DNA from: a bacterium
GTDB lineage: Bacteria; Chloroflexota; Dormibacteria; Aeolococcales; Bog-877
Assembly (NCBI GenBank): GCA_021827985.1
Contig: JAKATL010000019.1
Coordinates: forward strand, 1-42,265
Direction of reading: 5' to 3'
Length of the DNA: 42,265 bases
The translations under genes and the position numbers were made by a program. The notes under the pieces were generated by a model. The model did not search any database, was not told the DNA's origin, and worked only from the letters and a program-made list of their open reading frames with translations. The number at the start of each line of letters is the position of its first letter. The stretch's first letter is position 1. Positions 1-8,504 of this stretch are shown here, piece by piece.

Positions 1-2
1 TG

Positions 3-1052
3 GGGGAGAGGGATCCCGACGCGCCGGGGGAACAGGAGCGACGCTCGGGCGGGGGTGAGTCCAGGACCAAGCGGGTCTTCGGCTTCGGGGACGACACCAT
101 CAGCGGCACTGCCGAGAATGCCGGCTATGTGTACGCCCACGCCCTGTTCGCCGCCAACGCCTACGACGGTCCGGTGTCGGTGAGGCTGGTGAAGCTGCTA
201 CAGGAGCACGGAGTCAAGGTGGCTGACCTCATCGCCGACCGAGGCTTCAGCCAGGACGGCAAGTGGCTGGCGGAGATGCGGGCGCTGGGGGTCATGCCCT
301 GCTTCGACCTGAAGGCGACCCAGCAGCACGCGTGCCCTACCTGGAAGAAATGCCTGATGCTCCCCAGTGGGGGGTACCTGCCCCACATGCCTGAGTGGCT
401 CTGGTTCATCGAGAGGCCGGGCCCCCAGGCGCCGGAGGAGAAGAAGCGGGCGTACCGGGCGGCGATCAAGGAGCGGTCCCTGTATGCCCTGGTGCCCCAC
501 GGCAAGCCGACCCCGGATCAGGTGCGGCTCAGCTCTCCGGTCCTGCGACGCAAGGCGGTGAACGCCCTGGGGTGTCCCAAGGTGCCGGGGTCGATGAGGC
601 GTCGGGACCCGAGGCTGGCCGTTTGCGACGGGAACCATGGCTATGACGAAGCCTGTTGCATCAACGCGGCCACCCTGAAGGCGGAGGAGATTCCGAGCAT
701 CTTCCAGTTCCCCTTCTGGGGCACTCCCGAGTGGGAGGAGAAGTACGCCAAGCGGACCAATGTGGAGCGCGGCTTCAGCTCCTTCAAGAACCCGGACGTG
801 ATCGGGATGACCAAGGGCCAGTTCCACTACCGGCACGTTCCCAACGTGGCCCTGCTGGCCACCTTCATGTGGGGCGCCCACAACCTGCACATCTGGCTGA
901 AGCGGGCGAGGGAGGCCGCCTTGGCCGCCGCCGCGGCGTTGAGGAAGCACCGGCTTCGCCCCCGGCGCAGCTCCCAGGTGGCAGTGGTGGTCGACCCCGG
1001 CTCCGCCCTCCTCGAGGAGCCGGCGGTAGCCGAAGACTCCCGGGCGCCGTAG
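3..1052 (+). CDS. DDE-type transposase, 5' truncated by window edge
   Basis: The reading frame is open from the first bases of the window, so the true start lies outside it; about 349 codons are visible. Features seen are an Asp-containing strand (LIADRGFSQDGKW, about residue 78), and a C-terminal region with RTNVERGFSSFK followed by FHYRHVPNVALLATFMWGAHN. This resembles the Asp and Glu blocks of the RNase H-fold DDE catalytic core of IS transposases. It would cut and rejoin its own element's DNA ends. The last 50 residues are Ala/Arg-rich low complexity. The exact IS family is not recognised, and no terminal inverted repeat could be defined because the left end is missing. It lies convergent to nrdJ. 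I am fairly sure it is a transposase and unsure whether it is intact. Confidence 0.75.
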   Translation, partial: GERDPDAPGEQERRSGGGESRTKRVFGFGDDTISGTAENAGYVYAHALFAANAYDGPVSVRLVKLLQEHGVKVADLIADRGFSQDGKWLAEMRALGVMPCFDLKATQQHACPTWKKCLMLPSGGYLPHMPEWLWFIERPGPQAPEEKKRAYRAAIKERSLYALVPHGKPTPDQVRLSSPVLRRKAVNALGCPKVPGSMRRRDPRLAVCDGNHGYDEACCINAATLKAEEIPSIFQFPFWGTPEWEEKYAKRTNVERGFSSFKNPDVIGMTKGQFHYRHVPNVALLATFMWGAHNLHIWLKRAREAALAAAAALRKHRLRPRRSSQVAVVVDPGSALLEEPAVAEDSRAP

Positions 1053-1189
1053 GGGCGGCTCCGAGACCCTCCACCGACCAGGATCCACTCTTCCTGGATC
1101 AAACGCGCCCTGAGGCCGGCCCAACCGCCGTCCCGGGGCGCGTTCTGCGTGTCATGAGGCCCTGATTTTCACTTCCAGGGGCCCGGAAG

Positions 1190-1223
1190 ACAGAAAAACG
1201 CCCGGAGATTGCTCTCCGGGCGT
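1190..1223 (-). terminator. Rho-independent terminator of nrdJ
   Basis: Read on the minus strand, this is a perfect 11-bp stem (ACGCCCGGAGA / TCTCCGGGCGT) closed by a 4-nt GCAA loop and followed by TTTTTCTGTCTT. The stem is 1198-1208 paired with 1213-1223. It lies about 55 bases past the nrdJ stop codon, so it ends that transcript. On the plus strand it lacks a downstream T tract, so it would not terminate the convergent transposase well. Confidence 0.9.
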
Positions 1224-1236
1224 CTGCTTCGCGATA

Positions 1237-1255
1237 GTCGCAAGCGTTTTGCGAC
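1237..1255. repeat. Small inverted repeat between nrdJ stop and terminator
   Basis: GTCGCAA (1237-1243) pairs with TTGCGAC (1249-1255) around a 5-nt loop. It has no T tract on either side. It may stabilise the nrdJ mRNA 3' end or may be incidental. Confidence 0.35.
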
Positions 1256-1275
1256 TTATTCGCAAGACCCTCCGG

Positions 1276-4083
1276 TCACGAGCACCCCGAGGTGCTGCCA
1301 CAGTTCATGCACTTGTAGCAGGCCCCGTTGCGGACCATCAACGATCCGCAGTCGGAGCAGGAGGGAGCGTCCTCCTGGTTGCGGAAGGTGAGCTCCGCGG
1401 CCAGCTGCTTCGGCGTGGCCTGTGCGGGGGCCGCTACCTTGGCTCCGGCGACGGCCACAGCAGCCGCGTCGGTGTCGCCCTCGGCAGCCGCGTCCTCCCG
1501 GCTGATGATCCCCAGTGCCTGCCGGTCCTCGGCGGAGAGGAAGCGCGCCGCCAGCCAGCGGAAGATGTAGTCCACGATCGACTTGGCGATGGGGATCTCC
1601 GGGTTGGTGGTGTAGCCGGCGGGTTCGAAGCGGCTGTGAGCGAACTTGGCGCAGAACAGCCGGAGGGGAACCCCGTACTGGAGAGCCACCGAGACGGCGG
1701 TGGCGAAGGAGTCCATCATCCCGCTGAGGGTGCTCCCCTCCTTGGCCATCTTGAGGAAGATCTCACCGGGCTGGCCATCCTCATAGAGGCCGACGGTCAG
1801 GTAGCCCTCGTGTCCCTGGATCTCGAACTTGTGGGTGATGGCCGCGCGCTCGGACGGCAGGCGGTGCCGCGCTGGCCGTGCCTCGGCCACCTCCTGGCCG
1901 GTGTAGGTGGCCTGACGCTGGGAGGTGGAAAGTGGCTGGCTGCGCTTGCTCCCGTCCCGGTAGATGGCGATCGCCTTCATCCCCAGCTTCCAGGCGTCGA
2001 CGTAGGCCTGCTCCACGTCCTCGGGCGTGGCCATCTGAGGCAGGTTCACGGTCTTGCTGATGGCACCGGAGATGAACGGCTGCACCGCCGCCACCATGCG
2101 CACGTGACCCTGCCAGCTGATGGAGCGCTGGCCATTGGCGGGGGAGAAGGCGCAATCGAAGACCGCCAGGTCCTCATCGCGGAGGTGGGGCGCGCCCTCG
2201 ATGGTGTCGTGCTCGTCGATGTAGGCCAGGATGTCGGAGATCGCCTCCTCCCCATACCCCAGCCGGACCAGGGCCGAGGCGACGGTCCCGTTGACCATCT
2301 TGAGGAGCCCACCACCGACCAGCTTCTTGTACTTGACCAGGGCGATGTCGGGCTCCACCCCGGTGGTGTCGCAGTCCAGCATGAAGGAGATGGTCCCGGT
2401 GGGGGCGAGGACGGTGGCCTGGGAGTTGCGGTAGCCGTGGACCGCTCCCAGCTCATGGGCGTCGTCCCAGGACTTCCGAGCCGCCGCCAGCAGCTCCTGG
2501 GGCACGTGCTCGGCTCCCAGCTTGTAGGCCGCCGCCCGGTGCTTGTCCATCACCCGGAGCATCGGCTGGCGGTTGGCCTCGAACCCCTCGAAGGGCCCCA
2601 CCTCCTTGGCGATCCTGGCTGACTGGGCGTACGCCTCGCCGGTCAGGATGGCGGTGAGCGCCCCGGCGTAGTCCCGGGCCTGGGGGCTGTCGTACGGGTA
2701 GCCAAGCGACATGAGCAGCGCCCCGAGGTTGGCGTAGCCCAGGCCGAGGGGCCGGAACTTGTGGCTGTTGGCGGTGATCTTCTCGGTGGGGTAGGCGGCG
2801 AACCCCACCAGGATCTCCATGGCGGTGAACATGATCTGGATGGTGTGGCGGTAACCCTCCAGGTCGAAGTTCCCCGCGGCGTCCATGAAGCGCATCAGGT
2901 TGATGCTGGCCAGGTTGCAGGAGGAGTCGTCGAGGAAGAGGTATTCCGAGCAGGGGTTGCTGGCGTTGATCCGGCCCGAGTTGGGGCAGGTGTGCCACTC
3001 GTTAATGGTGGTGTCGAACTGCAACCCGGGGTCGCCGCAGGCCCAGGCCGCCTCTGTTATCTGGCTCATCAGCTCGCGAGCCCGGTGGGTGCTGACCACC
3101 CGCTGGCGGTCGGTGACCGCGTAGGTGCGCCACTCCCGGTCCTCGAGCACGGCGCGCATGAACTCATCGGTTACCCGCACCGAGTTGTTGGAGTTCTGGA
3201 AGAAGACCGACCCGTAGGCCTCGCCGGTGAACGATCCGTCGTACCCCGCCTCGATCAGGGCCCAGGCCTTGCGCTCCTCCCGGACCTTGCAGTTGATGAA
3301 GTCGACGATGTCCGGGTGGTCGGCGTTGAGGATCACCATCTTGGCCGCCCGCCTGGTGGTGCCCCCGGACTTGATCACCCCGGCGAAGGCGTCGAACCCC
3401 TTCATGAAGGAGACCGGGCCGCTGGCAGTACCTCCGGAGGCCAGGTGTTCCACGGAGGAGCGGATGGAGGAGAGGTTGGTCCCGGTGCCGGACCCCCACT
3501 TGAACAGCATCCCCTCGGTCTTGGCCAGGGTGAGGATGGACTCCATCGTGTCCTCGACGGAGTTGATGAAGCAGGCGCTCACCTGGGGGTGCGGCTCGGC
3601 TCCCAGGTTGAACCAGACCGGGCTGTTGAAGGCCGCCACCTGGTTGACCAGGATGGCGGTCAGCTCGGCGTGAAAGATTTCCAGGTCCTCTTCGGTGGCG
3701 AAGTACTGCCCCTGCCGGCCCCAGTCCCGGATGGTGTCCGCCACCCGGGAGATGAGCTGGCGGACGCTGGTCTCTCTCTGCGGGGACCCCGCCAGACCGC
3801 GGAAGTACTTCGAGACCACCACATTGGCGGCTAGCTGAGACCAGCCCTTGGGGACCTCGACATCCTCCTGGCTGAAGATCACCGCTCCCTTCTCATTGGT
3901 GATGGTGGCGGATCGCTTCTCCCAGGTGATGGCGTCGAAGGGGTGGACCCCGGCGGTGGTGAAGTGCCGCTCCACGCGCAGCCCCGGCCGACCGGCCGCT
4001 TCGGTCGACGGCCCCTTCCGCTGTGACCCCTCGGGTGCGGGACGTGCTGAGACGGGTTCGGGGTCGCCGGCGGGTCGGTCCAT
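1276..4083 (-). CDS. nrdJ: Adenosylcobalamin-dependent (class II) ribonucleoside-diphosphate reductase
   Basis: About 935 residues, typical of the long single-chain class II enzymes that reduce ribonucleotides to deoxyribonucleotides using adenosylcobalamin to generate the radical, with no oxygen requirement. Seen motifs are SACFINSVEDTM near the first redox cysteine, KWGSGTGTNLSSIRS, and the active-site loop NPCSEYLFLDDSSCNLASIN holding the catalytic Cys and Glu. The C-terminus is Cys-rich (CSDCGSLMVRNG, CYKCMNCGS), matching the zinc-ribbon/redox tail. I chose the ATG at 4083 because AGGAGGAG lies 6 nt upstream; a GTG 27 codons further up has no ribosome binding site and would run into the upstream NrdR boxes. 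A paired NrdR operator upstream and a strong terminator downstream make this a single-gene transcription unit. No other ribonucleotide reductase is in the window. Confidence 0.96.
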   Translation of the reverse strand: MDRPAGDPEPVSARPAPEGSQRKGPSTEAAGRPGLRVERHFTTAGVHPFDAITWEKRSATITNEKGAVIFSQEDVEVPKGWSQLAANVVVSKYFRGLAGSPQRETSVRQLISRVADTIRDWGRQGQYFATEEDLEIFHAELTAILVNQVAAFNSPVWFNLGAEPHPQVSACFINSVEDTMESILTLAKTEGMLFKWGSGTGTNLSSIRSSVEHLASGGTASGPVSFMKGFDAFAGVIKSGGTTRRAAKMVILNADHPDIVDFINCKVREERKAWALIEAGYDGSFTGEAYGSVFFQNSNNSVRVTDEFMRAVLEDREWRTYAVTDRQRVVSTHRARELMSQITEAAWACGDPGLQFDTTINEWHTCPNSGRINASNPCSEYLFLDDSSCNLASINLMRFMDAAGNFDLEGYRHTIQIMFTAMEILVGFAAYPTEKITANSHKFRPLGLGYANLGALLMSLGYPYDSPQARDYAGALTAILTGEAYAQSARIAKEVGPFEGFEANRQPMLRVMDKHRAAAYKLGAEHVPQELLAAARKSWDDAHELGAVHGYRNSQATVLAPTGTISFMLDCDTTGVEPDIALVKYKKLVGGGLLKMVNGTVASALVRLGYGEEAISDILAYIDEHDTIEGAPHLRDEDLAVFDCAFSPANGQRSISWQGHVRMVAAVQPFISGAISKTVNLPQMATPEDVEQAYVDAWKLGMKAIAIYRDGSKRSQPLSTSQRQATYTGQEVAEARPARHRLPSERAAITHKFEIQGHEGYLTVGLYEDGQPGEIFLKMAKEGSTLSGMMDSFATAVSVALQYGVPLRLFCAKFAHSRFEPAGYTTNPEIPIAKSIVDYIFRWLAARFLSAEDRQALGIISREDAAAEGDTDAAAVAVAGAKVAAPAQATPKQLAAELTFRNQEDAPSCSDCGSLMVRNGACYKCMNCGSTSGCS

Positions 4084-4128
4084 GGGATCTCCTCCTGGCA
4101 GGACGTTCTGGGTGGACGAGGCGGCCCG

Positions 4129-4144
4129 GCCCCATATCTTGGGG
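4129..4144 (-). promoter_or_regulatory. Putative NrdR box 1
   Basis: GCCCCATATCTTGGGG fits the NrdR box consensus (acaCwAtATaTwGtgt) across its ATAT..TwG core. It shares ATATCTTGGG with a second box exactly 32 bp away. NrdR is the zinc-finger/ATP-cone repressor of ribonucleotide reductase genes and binds pairs of boxes on one helix face. This box lies about 46 bp upstream of the nrdJ start. Confidence 0.7.
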
Positions 4145-4160
4145 TGAGGACCGGGCCCAG

Positions 4161-4176
4161 GCACAATATCTTGGGC
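4161..4176 (-). promoter_or_regulatory. Putative NrdR box 2 overlapping the nrdJ promoter
   Basis: GCACAATATCTTGGGC is the better match of the pair to the NrdR consensus (11 of 16 positions by eye). Centre-to-centre distance to box 1 is 32 bp, three helical turns, the spacing typical of NrdR operators. It lies where the -10 element would fall for the TTGACG -35 at 4191-4196, suggesting direct promoter occlusion. Confidence 0.75.
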
Positions 4177-4190
4177 CTTTCGCTGCCCGG

Positions 4191-4196
4191 CGTCAA
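4191..4196 (-). promoter_or_regulatory. Possible -35 element of nrdJ
   Basis: On the minus strand TTGACG matches five of six bases of the -35 consensus. The region 17-20 nt downstream is the AT-rich core of NrdR box 2 (AAGATATT). The -10 is not a good match. An alternative -10, TAGGAT, is at 4229-4234 on the same strand. Confidence 0.4.
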
Positions 4197-4224
4197 GCCC
4201 CCGGGGTCAGTTCGCCCTGCCGGG

Positions 4225-4230
4225 TACTAT
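4225..4230 (+). promoter_or_regulatory. Possible -10 element for kgd
   Basis: TACTAT in an otherwise GC-rich divergent intergenic region, about 75 nt before the kgd start. No -35 match is visible. It would give a leader of roughly 65-70 nt. Confidence 0.35.
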
Positions 4231-4304
4231 CCTAATAAGCGACGGACGTTCGGGGGCACCCGATCGTCTGCCGAGTGCCGCCTCATCTTGCCCTTGGAGG
4301 AAAC

Positions 4305-7300
4305 GTGCCGGGTCGAACCCTGGAGGTGACTCTTCCGCAGATGGGGGAGTCGGTCACCGAGGGCGTGATCGGCAGCTGGCGCCGCCAGGTTGGCGAGCAG
4401 GTGGCGGCCGGCGACACCCTGGTGGAGGTCCAGACGGACAAGATCGACGCCGAGGTGCCGGCCCCTGAGGGCGGGCGGCTGGCCAGGATCCTGGCCCAGG
4501 AGGGGGACACGGTGGCGGTGGGTGCCCCGCTGGCCCTCCTTGAGCTCGACGAGTCGCCCGCCGCAACCAGCCCATCCGCCAGCGGGCCGAGCCAGCCCCC
4601 GGCGCCGGAGGCGGACCCGGCCGCCACCTCAGAGCTGGTCGAGGTCCCGCTGCCCGCCCTGGGGGAGTCGGTCACCGAGGGCGTTGTGGGCAGCTGGCGG
4701 CACCGGGTCGGTGACGTGGTGGCGGCCGGCGACACCCTCTTGGAGATCCAGACCGACAAGGTGGACGCCGAGGTGCCGTCCCCGGTGTCCGGGACGCTCA
4801 TCGACATCCTGGTCGAGGAGGGCTCCACGGTGGCGGTGGGCACGCCCCTGGCCCGGATCGCCACCCCGAGTGGGCTCGGACCGGTCGCCGTGGCGGCACC
4901 AGCGCGCGCCGTGCCGCCATCCCCGGGCCCACCAACCCGTACCGGGGCTGAGACGGACGCCACGCCCCTCGCGAGGAGGGCCGCCACCCTCTCCGGGACC
5001 GAGCTGGAGAGGGTGCGGGGCACCGGCCCGGGAGGCGCCATCCGTCGGGACGACGTCCTGCGGGCGGGGGAGGGCGGCGCGCCCCGGGGGGAGGTCGTGC
5101 CCATCAAGGGCTCGGCCGCGGTCCTGGTGCAGGCCATGGAGACCAGCCTCGGAGTTCCGACGGCAACCAGCTTCCGGACCTTCGAAGTCCCGGTGCTGGT
5201 GCAGCGCCGGCACCAGCTGAACGAGCTCCTCAGGACCGCCGGGCGTTCCCAGCTGCGCTGCTCCTACACCCACCTCACCGCCTACGCGCTGGTGCGGGCG
5301 GCGCGAGAGATGCCTGCCTTCTCCGCCTCATTCCGGAGCCTGGAGGGCCGGCCGGGCCGAGCCCAGCAGCCAGGGGTCAACCTTGGGCTGGCGGTGGACG
5401 TCGAGCGGCGGGACGGCTCCCGTTTCCTGCTGGTGCCGGTGATCAAGGGGGCGGAGCGGCTGACCTTCCAGCAGTTCCGGGCCCGCTACGAGGAGCTGGT
5501 GGACAGGACCCGGTCGGGGGGGCTGGCCGTGGAGGACCTCGAGGGCGCCACCCTGACCCTGACCAACCCCGGTGGGGTGGGGACGGTGGCGTCGGTTCCC
5601 CGGTTGATGGCCGGCCAGTCGGCGATCATCGCCCTGGGTGCGATCGGCAACCCAGCCGGCTTCTCCGGGCTCACCGACGAGGCGGCCGCCGCCCTCGGGA
5701 TGCGCCCGGTCATGACCGTCACCAGCACCTATGACCATCGCATCGTCCAGGGGTTGGAGTCGGGGATGCTGCTGCGGCGGCTCGAGGGGCTCCTGGCGGG
5801 CGACGACGCCTTCTACGCCGACATCTTCGCCGACCTCAAGCTGGAGCTGCCCCCGCTTCCGACCGCCGCAGCCCAGGCGGTGGTGGCGCCCGTGCGCACC
5901 CGGCCCGCCTCCACGGGACCGGAGCTGCTGCGGGCGGTGGCCTCGGGGATGTCGCTGGTGCAGGCCTTCCGCACCCACGGCCACCTGGCTGCCCACCTCG
6001 ATCCGCTGGGAAGTGATCCCCCTGGCGACCCCGCCCTGGATCCCGGCACCGCCGGGCTGAACCAGGAGCTCATGGAGGCGGTTCCCGCCGACGTCCTCCG
6101 GGTGGCGGTTCCTGGTCGCAACCTGGCGGAGGTCCTGCCCGAGATGCGCCGCACCTACTGCGGCACCATCGCCTACGAGATCGAACACATCTCCAGCCAC
6201 GAGCAGCGCGCCTGGCTCCGGAGGCAGATCGAGTCGGGCGCCCACCGTCGCCCGCTCAGCCCCGAGGATCGGCGCCACCTCTTCCAGCGCCTGGCTCAGG
6301 TGGACGCCTTCGAGCGCTTCTTGCGCAAGACCTACCTCGGCCAGCACACCTTCTCCATCGAGGGGGTGGACGCCCTGGTACCGATGCTGGAGGAGTCGGT
6401 CACGCTGCTCGCGGAGGCGGGCACCGAGGAGGTCCTCCTGGGAATGGCCCACCGCGGCCGGCTCAACGTCACCGCCCGGATCGTGGGTCGATCGCTGGAC
6501 GAGATCATCGCCGAGTTCGAGAGCCAGGCCTACCTCGGCGGGGCCTGGACCGGCGACGTCAAGTACCACTACGGCGCCGAGGGCGCCTACCGCCTGCCCT
6601 CGGGGCGGGAGGTGGCGGTGGTGCTCACCCACAACCCCAGCCATCTCGAGGTGGTGGACGCGGTGGTCGAGGGGCGGACCAGGGCCCGGCAGACCACGGA
6701 CCGGGCTCCCGAGATAGTGCAGGACACCCGCCGCGCCGTACCGATCCTGATCCATGGGGATGCGGCCTTCACCGGCCAGGGGGTGGTCACCGAGACCCTC
6801 AACCTGCAGGGGCTGGAAGGCTACCGCGTGGGGGGAACCCTGCACATCATCGCCAACAACCAGATCGGCTTCACCACCGAGCCGTTGGACGGGCGCTCCA
6901 CCCGCTACGCCAGCGACATCGCCAAGGGCTATGACATCCCCATCGTGCACGTCAACGGGGACGACCTGGAGGCGTGTCTGGACGCCGTCCGCCTGGCGGT
7001 GGCCTTCCGGACCACCTTCGAGCGGGACGTGCTGATCGACCTCATCGGCTATCGGCGCTGGGGCCACAACGAGGGGGACGAGCCGGCCTACACCCAGCCG
7101 CAGATGGCGGCTCGCATCCGCAGCCATCCCACCCCGGTCGCGGTGTACGGGGCAGAGCTGGTCCGGCAGGGGGTCCTCACCGCCGAGGAGGTGGAGGCCG
7201 AGCAGGCACTCCGCTACCAGGAGATGGCCGAAGCGCACCGCCGGGTGGTCGCGCGGAGCGCTGAATTGGCATCGGCGGCGGCGGGCAACGGCCGCATGGC

Positions 7301-8504
7301 CGAGCCCGACGGCCTGCCCGAGGTAGCCACTGCGGTGGCCGCAGAGCGGCTCCAGGAGCTGGACGCCCAGCTGGTGCAACTTCCCCCCGGCTTTCGCATG
7401 AATCCCAAGCTGGCACGAGCGTTCTCCCAAAGGGCCGCCGCGCTGGCCGAGGGCGGCCGAGTACCTTGGGCGCAGGCCGAGTCCCTGGCCTTGGCCGCAC
7501 TGCTCACCGAGGGGGTGTCCATCAGGCTCACAGGTCAGGACACCGAGCGCGGGACCTTCAGCCAGCGCCATCTGGTCCTCCACGACCCGGACACCGGCCA
7601 GGCGTTTGCCCCGATCCAGCACCTGGACCAGGCCCAGGCCACCATCGAGGTGCGCAACAGCCCACTGTCCGAGTACGCGGCGATGGCCTTTGAATACGGC
7701 TTCGCCGTCACCAAGCCCGAGGCGCTCGTCATCTGGGAGGCTCAGTACGGCGACTTCTTCAACAACGCCCAGGTGGTCGTGGACCAGTTCCTGGCCGCCG
7801 GGCAGGCCAAGTGGGGTCAGGAGTGCCGCCTGACACTCCTGCTGCCCCATGGCTATGAGGGCAGCGGGCCGGAGCACTCCAGCGCCCGCATCGAGCGCGT
7901 CCTGGAGCTGGCCGCCGGCGGCAACCTCCGCATCGCCTACCCCTCGACCGCCGCCCAGTACTTCCACCTGCTGCGGCTCCAGGCGCTCTCCGATGTGCGG
8001 CGACCGCTGGTGGTCTTCACCCCCAAGAGCGGGCTGCGCCTCCCCAGCTACGCCTCGCCCGCCTCGGACATGGCGGCCGGAGGGCTGCGAGCGGTGCTGG
8101 CGCCCGTGCCCGCCGGGCCCGGGACCCGCCGCCTGCTGGTGGCCAGTGGCAAGGTGGCCCACGAGCTGGAGGCACGCCTCACCAAGGAGGGGAGGCAGGA
8201 CGTCGCGGTGCTGCGGCTGGAGGTTCTGTACCCGTTCCCATCTTCGGCCCTCGCCGCTCAGCTGGCCGCCTACCCCAAGTTGGATTCGGTCACCTTCGTT
8301 CAGGAGGAGCCCCGGAACATGGGTGCCTTCGGCTACGTCGCGCCCCGGCTGCAGCCCCTTCTGCCCGCGGGTGTGGAGCTGGGATACGCCGGGCGGGCCG
8401 CCGCGGCCTCCCCCTCCGAGGGCTCTATGAAGGCCCACCTGGAGGAGCAGGAGCGGCTGCTGGCCGACGCCATGGCCGCTCTCGAGCCGGGAGCCTCCGC
8501 CTGA
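4305..8504 (+). CDS. kgd: 2-oxoglutarate dehydrogenase E2-E1 fusion with two lipoyl domains
   Basis: About 1399 residues. Domains in order are lipoyl 1 (about 6-80, lipoyl lysine in QTDK at 46), lipoyl 2 (about 112-186, lysine 152), a short E3/E1-binding domain (about 220-254, starts TPLARRAA), an E2 acyltransferase domain (about 270-500) and the complete thiamine-diphosphate E1 (about 540-1399). The E2 active site reads YDHRIVQG: the His is kept and the usual Asp of HRxxDG is Gln, as in actinobacterial Kgd/OdhA. E1 motifs include GMAHRGRLN, a GD...NNQ thiamine site (about 818-853) and HNEGDEPAYTQP. Together with E3 next door it would convert 2-oxoglutarate to succinyl-CoA in the TCA cycle. 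The GTG at 4305 is preferred because GGAGGA lies just before it; an upstream GTG at 4275 would bury that site. Known actinobacterial fusions lack the lipoyl domains, so this architecture is unusual. Confidence 0.95.
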   Translation: MPGRTLEVTLPQMGESVTEGVIGSWRRQVGEQVAAGDTLVEVQTDKIDAEVPAPEGGRLARILAQEGDTVAVGAPLALLELDESPAATSPSASGPSQPPAPEADPAATSELVEVPLPALGESVTEGVVGSWRHRVGDVVAAGDTLLEIQTDKVDAEVPSPVSGTLIDILVEEGSTVAVGTPLARIATPSGLGPVAVAAPARAVPPSPGPPTRTGAETDATPLARRAATLSGTELERVRGTGPGGAIRRDDVLRAGEGGAPRGEVVPIKGSAAVLVQAMETSLGVPTATSFRTFEVPVLVQRRHQLNELLRTAGRSQLRCSYTHLTAYALVRAAREMPAFSASFRSLEGRPGRAQQPGVNLGLAVDVERRDGSRFLLVPVIKGAERLTFQQFRARYEELVDRTRSGGLAVEDLEGATLTLTNPGGVGTVASVPRLMAGQSAIIALGAIGNPAGFSGLTDEAAAALGMRPVMTVTSTYDHRIVQGLESGMLLRRLEGLLAGDDAFYADIFADLKLELPPLPTAAAQAVVAPVRTRPASTGPELLRAVASGMSLVQAFRTHGHLAAHLDPLGSDPPGDPALDPGTAGLNQELMEAVPADVLRVAVPGRNLAEVLPEMRRTYCGTIAYEIEHISSHEQRAWLRRQIESGAHRRPLSPEDRRHLFQRLAQVDAFERFLRKTYLGQHTFSIEGVDALVPMLEESVTLLAEAGTEEVLLGMAHRGRLNVTARIVGRSLDEIIAEFESQAYLGGAWTGDVKYHYGAEGAYRLPSGREVAVVLTHNPSHLEVVDAVVEGRTRARQTTDRAPEIVQDTRRAVPILIHGDAAFTGQGVVTETLNLQGLEGYRVGGTLHIIANNQIGFTTEPLDGRSTRYASDIAKGYDIPIVHVNGDDLEACLDAVRLAVAFRTTFERDVLIDLIGYRRWGHNEGDEPAYTQPQMAARIRSHPTPVAVYGAELVRQGVLTAEEVEAEQALRYQEMAEAHRRVVARSAELASAAAGNGRMAEPDGLPEVATAVAAERLQELDAQLVQLPPGFRMNPKLARAFSQRAAALAEGGRVPWAQAESLALAALLTEGVSIRLTGQDTERGTFSQRHLVLHDPDTGQAFAPIQHLDQAQATIEVRNSPLSEYAAMAFEYGFAVTKPEALVIWEAQYGDFFNNAQVVVDQFLAAGQAKWGQECRLTLLLPHGYEGSGPEHSSARIERVLELAAGGNLRIAYPSTAAQYFHLLRLQALSDVRRPLVVFTPKSGLRLPSYASPASDMAAGGLRAVLAPVPAGPGTRRLLVASGKVAHELEARLTKEGRQDVAVLRLEVLYPFPSSALAAQLAAYPKLDSVTFVQEEPRNMGAFGYVAPRLQPLLPAGVELGYAGRAAAASPSEGSMKAHLEEQERLLADAMAALEPGASA
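4343..4684 (+). repeat. DNA-level direct repeat of the two lipoyl domains
   Basis: A 24-nt block at 4343-4366 recurs identically at 4661-4684, 318 bp downstream. A 21-nt block encoding the GDTL turn is also identical in both copies, as is a 15-nt block after the lipoyl lysine. Identity at synonymous sites suggests a tandem duplication kept similar by conversion, though high GC also limits third-base choice. Confidence 0.7.

Noticed and set aside
1276..2622. Long open frames on the plus strand opposite nrdJ
   Set aside because: They are antisense to a clear enzyme, lack ribosome binding sites and known motifs, and arise from the GC-rich codon bias.
4084..4304. Cobalamin riboswitch in front of nrdJ
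   Set aside because: The nrdJ leader is short, with no B12-box-like GCCACTG element; the paired NrdR boxes explain the conserved-looking sequence better.
5328..8438. A 1036-codon open frame on the minus strand inside kgd
   Set aside because: The opposite strand encodes an unmistakable multidomain enzyme; the antisense product is His/Gly/Leu-rich with no domain and is a third-position GC artefact.
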